Assembly (NCBI RefSeq): GCF_000715075.1
Contig: NC_134087.1
Location: 159,513,436 to 159,577,435, forward strand
DNA length: 64,000 bases
Direction of reading: 5' to 3'
Source: Nicotiana tabacum
Taxonomy: Eukaryota; Streptophyta; Magnoliopsida; Solanales; Solanaceae
Position numbers and translations under genes: made by a program. Under the pieces are notes generated by a model. The model made no database searches, was not told the origin of the DNA, and worked only from the letters and a program-made list of their open reading frames with translations. Shown piece after piece: positions 32,298 through 41,710 of the stretch (position 1 is the first letter of the stretch; the number at the start of each line of letters is the position of its first letter).

Positions 32298-33828
32298 CTA
32301 CGATCTCTGGGGGAAAGGTGGTGGTGGCCTTGTAGCCTCCACTGGCTCTGAAGTTGCATCATTTTTCTTTGATTCGTGTGTCTCCTTAGGAATCAGCTCC
32401 CCCTCAGGTATAGGCTTGTCTTTTCTCTTCTTTGGCACTTCCTCTAGTTCCCTTCTATTTCTAAGTGTAACTATATTAACTTGAGGCTTCTTCTCTGTAT
32501 CACTAGGGAGAGCGCCTGTAGGTCTAGTATTTTGATTTGTTGCTAACTTCCCCATTTGCCTCTCAAGATTTCTGAAATCGGTTCTGAGTTGTTGATTGTC
32601 AATCAACAATTTTTTCAGCAAGTCATTCGTACTTTCTTCCATTTGTTGGGTAGCTTCTGAGGTTGATTGAAATTTTCTTGGGGTCTGTAATGATTCTGAT
32701 TCGGCTCATTTCCACCCCATGAGAAGTTGGGATGATTTTTCCAATTTAGATTGTAAGTGTTCCCATATTGTGCATGCTGATTTATTGGACCTCTACTCTA
32801 TTACCCCACATAGTATATGGATTCAGGATTCGTGGGGCACATGTCACTCATATGATTGTTGCCACATAGTTTGCAGCAAATAGACATTTGTTGTACATGT
32901 TGCATCGGTTGTGTTTGTTGCATTGTCATTCTATTCATCTGATTTGCCAATTTTGCTATATCGGCTCTCATGTCTGAAAAGTCATCAAGCTCAATCAACT
33001 CGGCTGCTTTCTGTTTCATTGCCCTTCGTGAATCACCATCACCTTTCCAATTATGATCATTAGCAGTGAAGTTATTTAGCAAGAGTTGGATTTCACTATA
33101 TGGCCTAGCCATGCAACTACCCCCACAAGCTGAATCAAGATTCATCTTTGATGCATCATCTAGCCCATTAACAAAAGTGTGACCCAATACCTCGTCAGTC
33201 TGACAATGATGTGGACAGTCTCTGAGTAGCTTCTTGTATCTTTCCCATGCTTGACGAAGTGTCTTGCCATCCCGTTGTTCGAACCAAAGAGTCTGACTCC
33301 TCAATGACTTTGTCTTCTTAGTGGGGAAAACTTGATTAAGAATTTCCTTGCTAGATCATCCCAAGTGCGGATTGAGTTCGCGGGCTCCTTTTGCAAACAT
33401 TCCTTTGCTTCCCCAAACAGTGAAAAGGGGAAAAGTGTCAACCTGACATAGTCCTTGGAAACATTCGGATAATTGTAAGTGTCTGTAAATTCCAAGAAAT
33501 TCTGAATATGCCTTTGCGGGTCTTCATGAGGTAGACCCATATATTGCCCTGTGGACTGAAAGCTGACCATGTATTGTTTGAGTTCAAAGTGCCCTGTGAT
33601 ATCAGGCTTCACAATAGCCTGAGTCATATTAGCAAGACTGGGCCTTGCGGCTTCAATCACCGCACGCTCTTCATTACCTGCCATCTCTATTGGCTGTGGT
33701 TGAACTACGATGTCCAACTCTCTTTCAATTCTAGTTCTAGCTTCGATTTCCCTCCTCACTCTATGAAGTGTTCGTTCAATTTCAGGATCAAGAGGAAGGA
33801 GATTGTTTGCGCTTCTACTCCTCCACAT
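32298..33828 (-). pseudogene. Gag of Athila-type element Z, frameshifted
   Basis: Structural protein of the virus-like particle. It starts MWRSRSANNLLPLDPEIERT, about 100 bases after the PBS. A capsid region with FLEFTDTYNYPNVSKDYVRL and FSLFGEAKECL follows (about 33500-33400). One T is missing from a T-run near 33330, moving the frame. The second part carries a GKTLRQAWERYKKLLRDCPH helix (about 33260) and a zinc knuckle CKLCGNNHMSDMC (about 32880-32840) with all three Cys and the His kept. Two stops near 32801 precede a QYGNTYN..WKNHPNFSWGGN region. A further frame change leads to a coiled-coil tail (LLIDNQQLRTDFRNLERQ) and a Lys/Pro-rich end at 32298. Confidence 0.88.
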
Positions 33829-33930
33829 TTAAGAGAAGAGCCTATGTTAACACAAACAAGGTAAACTGAAAATTAAACTTGAATAAATAACTAATAAAAG
33901 CTCAATTCAGTCAAGTAGCTAATTTCTAAG

Positions 33931-33948
33931 CCCCCGGCAACGGCGCCA
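33931..33948 (-). other. Primer binding site, tRNA-Asp
   Basis: TGGCGCCGTTGCCGGGGG on the - strand lies six bases after the 5' LTR end. It matches the complement of the plant tRNA-Asp 3' end at 17 of 18 positions as I recall it, the PBS usual for Athila. Confidence 0.85.
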
Positions 33949-33954
33949 AAAACT

Positions 33955-35310
33955 TGTTGCGACCAAAAACACTCACGCAAGTGCACGTAATCAACAAGTA
34001 ATAAAGTAGTGAGTAGAGTATCGTTTCCACGGAGACTTGTGATTAACTATTGACTGATTCAAACTCAATTAACTTATCAATCCAAGAGATTTTTTCACAA
34101 ATTATAGACGTAACTAACTCACTACCTAAAACTATCAAGCAATGAATTAACTAGAAAGCGACCAAACAAATAGCAATTTCAAATAACAATCAGTAGGAGA
34201 GAATATTCTAGGGTCACGGGCTAGATGACAATCGTGTTGCATTCTTGGCTTAAAATAACAAATTTATTTATCTGGATTGTTGATTGACAGGGATTATATT
34301 ACTCATAAGAATCTGTCGAGTCCTTACTCGCCTATTTAAGTTAACTTAATGTCCATATGTCTATGGAATTAAGATTAACACGAATGCATTTACAATTCCT
34401 GTATTTCAACCAAACAAGGAAATTAGGTATATGTCTATCCTAATTGCGAATCTGTTCCCCGATGCCCGGGTTCAAGAACTTACTCTATTTAATTCTATAT
34501 GCAATCTAGAATTCCCACTTTCGAGTTCAACTCTAGATTCGTAGATAGTATTTCGCTATTAGTTACTTAGCAAAATAATTAAAAACGGAATTAAATAAAC
34601 AATCCAATATGATAAAATCAAGTTCGTCAAATTAAACTTCAAACATCAACATTCATGTTTTACCCATGACCCTAGAACAATAGGGTTCTTAGCCACACAT
34701 GCTTATGGTAACAATTTCAATTAATTCCTGAGAATACATAAAAATCAATAAAAGAAGGAAAATGTAAGAACTCAAGATGAATTCCGTGATTCCCAAGCTT
34801 TGTTGTGGCTTTTTCTCCTTTTCCCCGATGTTAGTTAACCTAAAAGAGGTGTTTTTGGCTTATATATTGCGTACAGAAGTCGTGGGCCAAAGTTCTCCTA
34901 ATCCTAGTCTGAATATGATTCAGGGATTGATGATGGGGTGGATTCTTTGCATCTACCCTTTGTTCCTCCATCTCGGCTTTGCCCAGGTGCGGATGTTAAA
35001 TGCTATGGGCTGGCTTCACTGCTAAGTGGTGCACCAAAAATCTTTTTTCCAAGCATCCAACCTCTTTTCCGATAGTGGGAACATCTTTTCTTCATATTTT
35101 TGTGTCGCATCCAACCTCTTTTCCGATAGTGGGAACATCTTTTCTTCATATTTTTGCACTCCGAACACCCTATATCATCACACACAACTGTATTAGTCAT
35201 AAAACCAATAATTAAACCATGTTGGGCATTTTTAACACTAAATAGCAACAAAAAGCGGTTAAAACATGGGTAAAGTAGTATCAAAACATATAGAAATATG
35301 CCCAACATCA
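33955..35310 (-). repeat. 5' LTR of Athila-type element Z
   Basis: On the - strand it starts TGATGTTGGGCATA (35310) and ends GGTCGCAACA (33955), 1356 bp. Compared with the 3' LTR it has lost most of both palindromes (now GGATTCTTTGCATC-like near 34940 and a single arm near 35055). It has gained a roughly 50-bp tandem duplication (35055-35156, CATCCAACCTCTTTTCCGAT repeated). TATATAAG is kept (34866-34859). Confidence 0.9.
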
Positions 35311-35697
35311 ACAGGCCTGTTCCAACTCCCAGAATCAAAATCTGACCCAGATATCAAAAAGTCCACCCCGGGTCAAACTTTCCAAAATTCACCCAACTTT
35401 TCAACTTTCGTCAATTAACGCCGAAATGACGTACATACCTCCATAACAACATCCGGACTCCCTCCTAATACTAAAATCACCCTAGGGAGCTATTGGAACT
35501 ATCAAAAATCCATCCGGAGTCGTCTTGACACAATTCAAACTACGATCAATTCATACGACTTGAACTTCCATATTAGGATGACTCCGAAACAAAAAACCAA
35601 ACCTCCCGGCGAGCCATATAACCATATAATTAGATAGAGGAAACAATAAATCGGGGTTCACGGCTAATACTCTCAAAACGACCGTCGGGTCGTTACA
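35311..35697 (-). repeat. Solo LTR (element E), 5' part
   Basis: Completes the solo LTR begun at 20040. On the - strand it starts TGTAACGACCCGACGGTCG at 35697. Its first five + strand bases (ACAGG) are the target duplicate of the Athila-type insertion. Sequence across the joint (ACATTACAG...GCCTGTTCCAACT) reads like the uninterrupted matching region of the other LTRs here. Confidence 0.8.
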
Positions 35698-36287
35698 GGT
35701 TTTGGAGCCTTATTTCCATTATCATAACATGATCCTTGTAGTTGGGGTATGTCAACTACATTAAGCTAAAATAGTGGGTTGTATGGAACAAGTTTCTCAG
35801 CCTAAACTCGACAAGTATAAAGGCAAAGGGCTGTCACATGATCTATAAATGTTCAACACTTGTGTGCTTGTAAAAACGTGTGGGAGTACATGTTAGAATT
35901 AGGAAATAGTTCCTAAGATTATTTTCAAGAGTGAAAATGCCTAATGCTAAGAGTAGTCTTGTGAGAAAAACTGAACATCAAGAGTGATCTTTTGTACACG
36001 GTATTGTACTTCGAGTTTGAGTTTCTTTACATGCTCGAGTTAAATACAAAGTTAGGAAAAGATTTTTTGTATATTGAGTCTTGTGTTCTTGTTTATATTC
36101 TGTTGCCTTTACTAAAATTCGTAGCCTTAATTGTTTCTAAGGCTTACTATATTGAAATCTGCCTAAAAATATACTAAGTCCAAAGTTGCTGAAATTTTGG
36201 CCAAGTGTTGTGAGAAGGATGAAGTTGAGCGTGAGGCCTGGCTGCCGCACATGCTAGTTTTGGCAGATGGAAAATCAGCCCATTACA
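35698..36287 (+). repeat. 5' LTR of element D, right part
   Basis: Second piece of the split LTR, from GGTTTTGGAGCC to the terminal CATTACA. It holds the R/U5-like part and short AT-rich frames of no meaning. The split LTR totals about 1.14 kb. Confidence 0.7.
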
Positions 36288-36289
36288 AC

Positions 36290-36301
36290 TGGTATTAGAG
36301 C
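36290..36301 (+). other. Primer binding site of element D
   Basis: TGGTATTAGAGC, one base off the initiator-Met PBS TGGTATCAGAGC, two bases after the LTR end at 36287. Confidence 0.8.
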
Positions 36302-36315
36302 AAATCAGGTTCGTG

Positions 36316-37334
36316 ATGGAGACACGACGAGCAGGGACATATTTAGTGGTCCTGTTTGATAACATGGCCGATGGTAATAATGAACTGCGAGAAAGGCTAA
36401 CGAAACTAGAGGTATTGATTGGAAATATCCCTAAAGGTAGCGAAATTTAAAACCTTGTGACAAGGCTTGCCTATATTGAGGCATAAATGACAAGGATAAA
36501 TCAAGGGAATGCGGATCTGAAGAACGAGTTTGTGGTACTGCAGCATGGTGTGGATCGTCTCAAGGTAAAAACTTCTGAACTTAAGGTATTTGGTAGTGCA
36601 TGGAGTGCACATGAATTGGAGAAGATGCTATGTTATGGTGGCATATTCGTGTGACTGAAGATTAAAGTATGGGCAGACAAAAGATCGAGTCGTCAGAGCG
36701 GTTTAAAACAGAGTTAAAGGATTAGTTCCTTCCTAGCAAGACGTCTTGGATTGCTAGAGATAAACTGAAAAATTTGAGGCAAACCAAATTAGTGAGAGTA
36801 TGTCAAAGAGTTTACTTCTTTGATGTTGAGAATAAGCAATATGTTGGAGGAAGACAAATGCACAACTTCATGAGCGGGATGCAGTAGTGGGCACAATTGG
36901 AGATGTATAGATATAATATTCAAAACCTTACAAGTGCTGTGGCGACAACCGATGCATTGAATAATTTTCACTTAGGTGAAGAGACTTCTGCTTCAACGTC
37001 CAGCGACATAATGAAGGACTAGGATATGGAGTGGAAGAAATGTAAGAATAACCATGCTAATAAAGACAAGGGAAAGGGAAAGCAAGAGGATGGAACTTCA
37101 CAAAGTAAGGAAAAGGGAAAAAAAATTAGTGAATGTTTCATTTATGATGGGCCACATCGAGCAATGGACTGTCCGAAAAAGGCAGTGTTGAATGAAATGC
37201 CTGTTGTAGATAAGAGGGTTGCATTAAAGGCAATGACTAGTAAAAACCAAACTGCTGGGGTCAATGCAATTGTGGTAGAACCAAATAGAGGCAAAGGGGC
37301 GTGGCTTGTCAACCCCTTAGGACTCATAAATTGA
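36316..37334 (+). pseudogene. Gag of gag-only element D, degenerate
   Basis: It starts METRRAGTYLVVLFDNMADG shortly after the PBS. The visible order is an N-terminal coiled coil (NELRERLTKLEVLIGNI), a capsid core (TSELKVFGSAWSAHELEKML, then VREYVKEFTSLMLRISNM and a FMSGMQ.WAQLE stretch), a Lys-rich linker, and a zinc knuckle at about 37132-37175 (CFIYDGPHRAMDC), in which the second Cys is Tyr. It ends at 37332-37334, only 45 bases before the 3' LTR, so there was never room for pol. Stops at 36448 and 36484, others further on, and two or more frameshifts (about 36640, 36830) break it. The core resembles chromovirus gag proteins; lineage not settled. Confidence 0.78.
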
Positions 37335-37379
37335 GTTAGCCTCGATGAGGACGTCAAGTTTCAAAGGGTATAAGAGGTT

Positions 37380-37760
37380 TGTTAGGGGTATGCTTCTTTG
37401 AGCTTGGCTTGACAATAAGAGTGTATTCATGAGGCAGCATGATTTTGGCAAAGATAAGGTGTGCGAGCTAACACCAAGGTAAAAGGAAAATGAGCAAGTG
37501 ATGGCCAAGGCTTTGAGGGAGGCAATGCAGCGATACAAGGGTTGAAAAATGAGATCCGGGCTAAGGGTGACACTATGGCATAGCAAAGGCATCAAGGCAT
37601 GAGGTGATGATGCTAAGGCAAGGCAAAAATAAAGTGGGAAAGGATAGGATAAGTGCAGCGAAGGCATGCATGCAAGGTAGACTTGTCATGATGTTGGGGC
37701 ATGGAAAAGGATAGTGTTCATGAAAATTGGAAAAGGCTTAATATGGCTACAATGCACCTA
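37380..37760 (+). repeat. 3' LTR of element D, truncated
   Basis: Starts TGTTAGGGGTATGC after a purine-rich AAGGGTATAAGAGG and aligns with 19489-19870 (shared CTTGGCTTGAC, GTGTGCGAGCTAACACCAAGG). The match stops near 37760 at CACCTACGA, where unrelated sequence begins. No right-hand target duplication can be found. Confidence 0.75.
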
Positions 37761-37761
37761 C

Positions 37762-38677
37762 GATCAAGGCTTCTCCTCCAATTGGGCATAGTTCGCCTCG
37801 GCAATAGCAAGTTCTTCAGCTTTGGAGTTTAAGGCTGCCTCCAAGTTATTCAATCTTTCAGCAGAGGCAGCCTCACGATCGGATGCAGCAAGAATGTCAT
37901 TATAGATTTCAATCCATTTAGCCGTAGTTTCTTAAAATTGTGCCCTTAATGGGGCAACCACTTGGCTAAGGGTCACTAATTCTTGCTCGCTTTGATGCAA
38001 CCTAGCCTCTAATTCCACTGTCGCAGTAGCTTGTACTTCCAGTTTTGAGAGGCAAGCATAAGATTTTAGTCTCGCTCGGCCAAAGTTTGATCTCGCTCGG
38101 AGGTAAGTTCCTCCTTATCGGGAATCAGCCGTTGAAGGCCCTCGAAAGCAAGGAAGTTAGTCTGCAAAACAAGAATGCAAATTCGAAACCCTACCATAAC
38201 ACAGATAGAAGAAACAATAGAAAAAACAATGACTTATACTGTTGTTGTGTTGTGCATGGCATTGTTCAAGAAACACTCTAGAGAGAGAGTTTGTATTTTT
38301 TTCCCAATCTTTCTTTGAAGCGAGGGCTTCAGATAATTAGCAAGTTCCATTGGCGGGGACAACAGATTGCATCGGGTGGAAACTGAGAGGGTGACGCTCC
38401 TCCTCTTTTGGGGATCTTCTAAGGGGGCATCATAATCTTGCCCCAAGCTCCCATGAACTGGGGACTGGGGAAGAGAGATGTTCTTCTCTCGGACAACCAC
38501 GGCCGGTGGGGATGATGTAGCAGTTGGTGGTGGCAAAGGCAGAGTTGGTGAAGAATGAGATAAAGCAAATGGTGTTGTAGGGTGAGAAGCAGCTGCGGCA
38601 AGTGTAGTGCTGGTTATTGGTTGCTCTTCAACCGAAGACGGAAAGGGCTCGGTACTCAGCCTTACAGTACCGGGCAC
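37762..38677 (-). pseudogene. Intron-containing coiled-coil pseudogene fragment
   Basis: On the - strand a frame from 38677 encodes a Ser/Pro/Thr-rich region (LPLPPPTATSSPPAVVV) and then CNLLSPPMELANYLKP. It breaks at a GT donor (GTATAAG, first base at 38239) and resumes after a TTTTGCAG acceptor (AG at 38163-38162), a 78-bp phase-0 intron. Exon 2 continues as TNFLAFEGLQRLIPDKEELT followed by charged heptads (EARLHQSEQELVTLSQVVAP; DREAASAERLNNLEAALNS), a long coiled coil. A stop near 38060, a frameshift after it and another stop near 37933 show decay. It ends abruptly at 37762, at the truncated LTR of element D. From memory it is like coiled-coil proteins carried in plant gypsy- or CACTA-associated repeats; I cannot name the family. 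Confidence 0.5.
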
Positions 38678-38814
38678 GGAAGCTGGACTCGGAAGTGTGA
38701 GTTTGCATCTTCTAGCACATCAAACTCCCCTAGAGTGGCGACGCATCGTCCTCGGTTGGTGTAGCTAACTCAATATATTGAGCATTCTATTGAGCTGATG
38801 AAGGTCGTCGTCTT

Positions 38815-41700
38815 TGTCACGACCCAGATTTTCCACCCTCGGAAGTCGTGATGACGCCTACTCATGAAATCTAGGCAAGCCGAGTATTATAGATTCATTA
38901 CCCTTTTTCCTTAACCTTTTAACATTTACGAATTAACAGGTGATCATCAGCGGAATAGTTATAACAAACGGAAATGCAGAAGACGAAATCTAATAGTTTA
39001 ACTAGATAATAATACGAAAATCCAAAATACAACTCTACCCAAAATTAGTGTCACAATATCACGGACCGTCTACGAATACTACAAACAGTGGTCTGAATGG
39101 AAAATACAAGTCTATCTTTGAAATACATAAAAATAGAATGGAAAAAATAAAAGGAGACGCCAAGGCCTGCAAACGTCTGCAGGACTACCTCGGGTCTGTG
39201 CTGCTGGACTGAAGGCAGCAACTTCACTGTGGTCCGAAAGCTCCAAAACCTGGATCTACACACAATGCAGAGTGTAGTATTAGCACAACTGACCCCATTT
39301 GCTGGTAAGTGTCGAGCCTAACCTCAGCAAAGTAGTGATGAGGCTAGGACAAGACTACCAAATAAACCTGTGCATTTATATCATATACAGCAAATAATAA
39401 CGACAGAAACTAGCAGTTAAAGATGGGAAGAAGAAACATGTTGCGAGGGATGACAAGTACTAACGGAATTTCAGTAGAGAAGCACAAAGAACACAATAAA
39501 TCAATTATGAGCAAAATAAGGAAAACAATAACAAGTGCACGGCATCACCCTTCGTGCTTTTACTCTCGTCCTCACCATAAAAATCAATAGATTCGGCACG
39601 GCATCACCATTCATGCTTTTACCTCACGTAATCATGGCACGACATTATCCTTCGTGCATTATCACTCATATCATGGCACGGCATCACCCTTTGTGCTTTT
39701 ACATTCACAATATCGGCATGGTATCACCCTTTGTGCATTAACACTCACTCACAAATATCACGCACGGCATCACTCTTCATGTTTTCCACTCATCCTTACC
39801 CAAGCAACAATCACAAGCAGTTCGGGCAAGGGAATCAATAAAAATTACAACAGAATCCCGGCAAGGGAACAATGGTATAACAATAATATCGCGGAAAGGG
39901 AAACAATATTATAAGCAGTAACATCCCGGCAAGGAAAATAATATCATAAGTAATAACATCCAGGTAAGGGAAACAATATCATAAATCTCTTCTCCTTTCC
40001 ACAATCACTTCACAACACAAATCTCAACTTGAGCCAATGCTCTATAATGTTCAATTACCAAGAATACTTCTATAAGCCTTGTTCAACACTAATAATCATC
40101 ATATTAAGCATGGACAATACATAACGGAGTCACAACAATCATAGTACAAGACTCACGGGCATGCTTGACACCAACGTATAGGTACTCGTCACCACACCTA
40201 TACGTCATACTCAACAATTAACACATAGCAAATAAGACTATAACTCCTATTTCCTCAATCTAAGGTTAGGCCAAACACTTACCTCAATGCCACGAACACA
40301 CTCAAGCCTCAACTACCACTTTACCTCTTGATTCCACCACCAACCCGCTTGTATCTAATCACAATTTACTTAATAACATTAATAATTTCTAAATAAATCA
40401 ATTCCAATGCATGAAAATAGATTCCCCAAAAAGTCAAAAATTGACTCAGGCCCGCTTGGTCCAAACCTGAAATTCGGACCAAAACCCGATTACCCATTTA
40501 CCCCCGAGACCGGATATACAATTTGTTTTGGAATCCGACCTCAATTTGAGGTCTAAATCCCCAAATTTTGATATTCCTAAATTCTATCCAAAATTCTCAA
40601 TTCCACCTTGAAAATCCTATATTCTAGGATGAAATCTTGTAAAAAGAAGTTAAGGAGTGAATGAAATGAGTTTAAAATCACTAACTAGTGTTTTGGGGGA
40701 AGAAAGAGCGTTTGAAAAATTGTCTCTTATGTTTTAGGGTTTTGAAAATTGAAATATGGCTGAAAAGTCCCGTTTATATATACCCCTATTAGACCCTCAC
40801 CGGTGACCGCAGAAAAAGTACCACAGCCGCGGAGTCCACCACAGACCGCGAAATATCGAGCGCGTCCGCGGAGGTATGGCGTTGCCCACCGCTGACCGCG
40901 AAAATCTCACCGCGGCAGCGAAGACCCCACCGCAGTGGCGAAGCTTCACTGCGGACCGCGAAGCTCAGTTCAGAGACCTGCAACATCTCTGAACCTGCAA
41001 CAACTATTTTTTTCTAAGTCTAAATTCACTCTGTGGCCCATCTAAAACTCGCCCGAGCCCTCGAGGCTCTAAACAAACAATGTACGCAAGTCTAAAAATA
41101 TCATACGGACTTGCTCATACAATCAAATCATCAAAATAACATTAACAACTATGAATTAAACCTCAAATACATGAAATCACTCAAGAACATTGAAATTTCT
41201 ATTTTCTCTCAACTATAAGTCTGTTTTATACCAAACCACTTACGATTATTACCAAATTCCACAGATTCAACTTATTATTTCAAACTTGTAGCGGGCTCCG
41301 AAACCAAGATACAGGCCTGATACCATTAATAACATGTATTATTTCATTTCAAAGAACCTTTATATTTTCCAGCAAACAATTTTCTTTAAAAATTCTTTTC
41401 TCGGGCTTGGGACCTTGGAATTCGATTCCAGGCATACGCCCAAGTCCCACATTTTACTACGGACCCTACAAGACCATCGGATCACGGGTCCGGGTTCGTT
41501 TACCAAGAATGTTGACCGAAGTCAATTTTAATCAATTTTTAAAGGCTAATTTTCTTATTTTACTTAGATTTTACATAAAAGCTTTCCGGAAACGCGCCCG
41601 GACTATGCACGCAATTCGAGGGAAGACAAAAAGAGATTTTCAAGGCCTCGGGACACAGAATTTACTTTCAAAATAAGTGATGACCTTTTGGGTCAACACA
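38815..41700 (-). repeat. 3' LTR of Tekay-like element X
   Basis: On the - strand it starts TGTGTTGACCCAAAAGG (41700) and ends CTGGGTCGTGACA (38815), 2886 bp. It contains GGCACGGCATCACCCTTCGTGC-like repeats (39539-39780), an array of CCGCGGACCGCGAAG motifs (40800-40982) and a TATA box. Its left 1.47 kb matches 46920-48368 closely; the rest does not match the middle LTR. Confidence 0.85.
40774..40982 (-). promoter_or_regulatory. CpG-rich motif array and TATA box in the X LTR
   Basis: On the - strand, CTTCGCGGTCCGCAGTG, CTTCGCTGCCGCGG and like motifs (40982-40800) precede GGGTATATATAAACGGG (TATATAAA near 40782-40775) by about 20 bp. This is the same array-then-TATA order as in elements A, B and Z. 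Confidence 0.6.
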
Positions 41701-41710
41701 TCCTCCACCT

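Larger units (their letters stand above)
22292..35310 (-). mobile_element. Complete Athila-type Ty3/gypsy element (element Z)
   Basis: All parts are present on the - strand: 5' LTR (35310-33955), tRNA-Asp PBS (33948-33931), gag, protease-RT-RNase H-integrase, a post-pol hairpin, an extra ORF, a polypurine tract and the 3' LTR (23629-22292). The flanks ACAGA (22287-22291) and ACAGG (35311-35315) form a 4/5 target duplication inside the solo LTR. The two LTRs differ at roughly 25 of about 370 positions counted by eye, so insertion is moderately old. Long frames remain, but the RT has lost an active-site segment, so the element is not autonomous. Total length is about 13.0 kb. Confidence 0.92.
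19489..37760 (+). mobile_element. Gag-only LTR retrotransposon (TR-GAG type), with nested insertions (element D)
   Basis: The 5' LTR starts TGTTAGGGTTCC at 19489 and ends CATTACA at 36287, split by the 20040-35697 insertion. A PBS (36290-36301), a degenerate gag (36316-37334) and a 3' LTR start (37380) follow directly, with no pol. The first 380 bp of both LTRs align well (shared GTGTGCGAGCTAACACCAAGG). The 3' LTR breaks off near 37760. Without the insertion the element would be about 2.6 kb long. Known TR-GAG elements in plants have this LTR-gag-LTR layout and need proteins from others. Confidence 0.75.
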
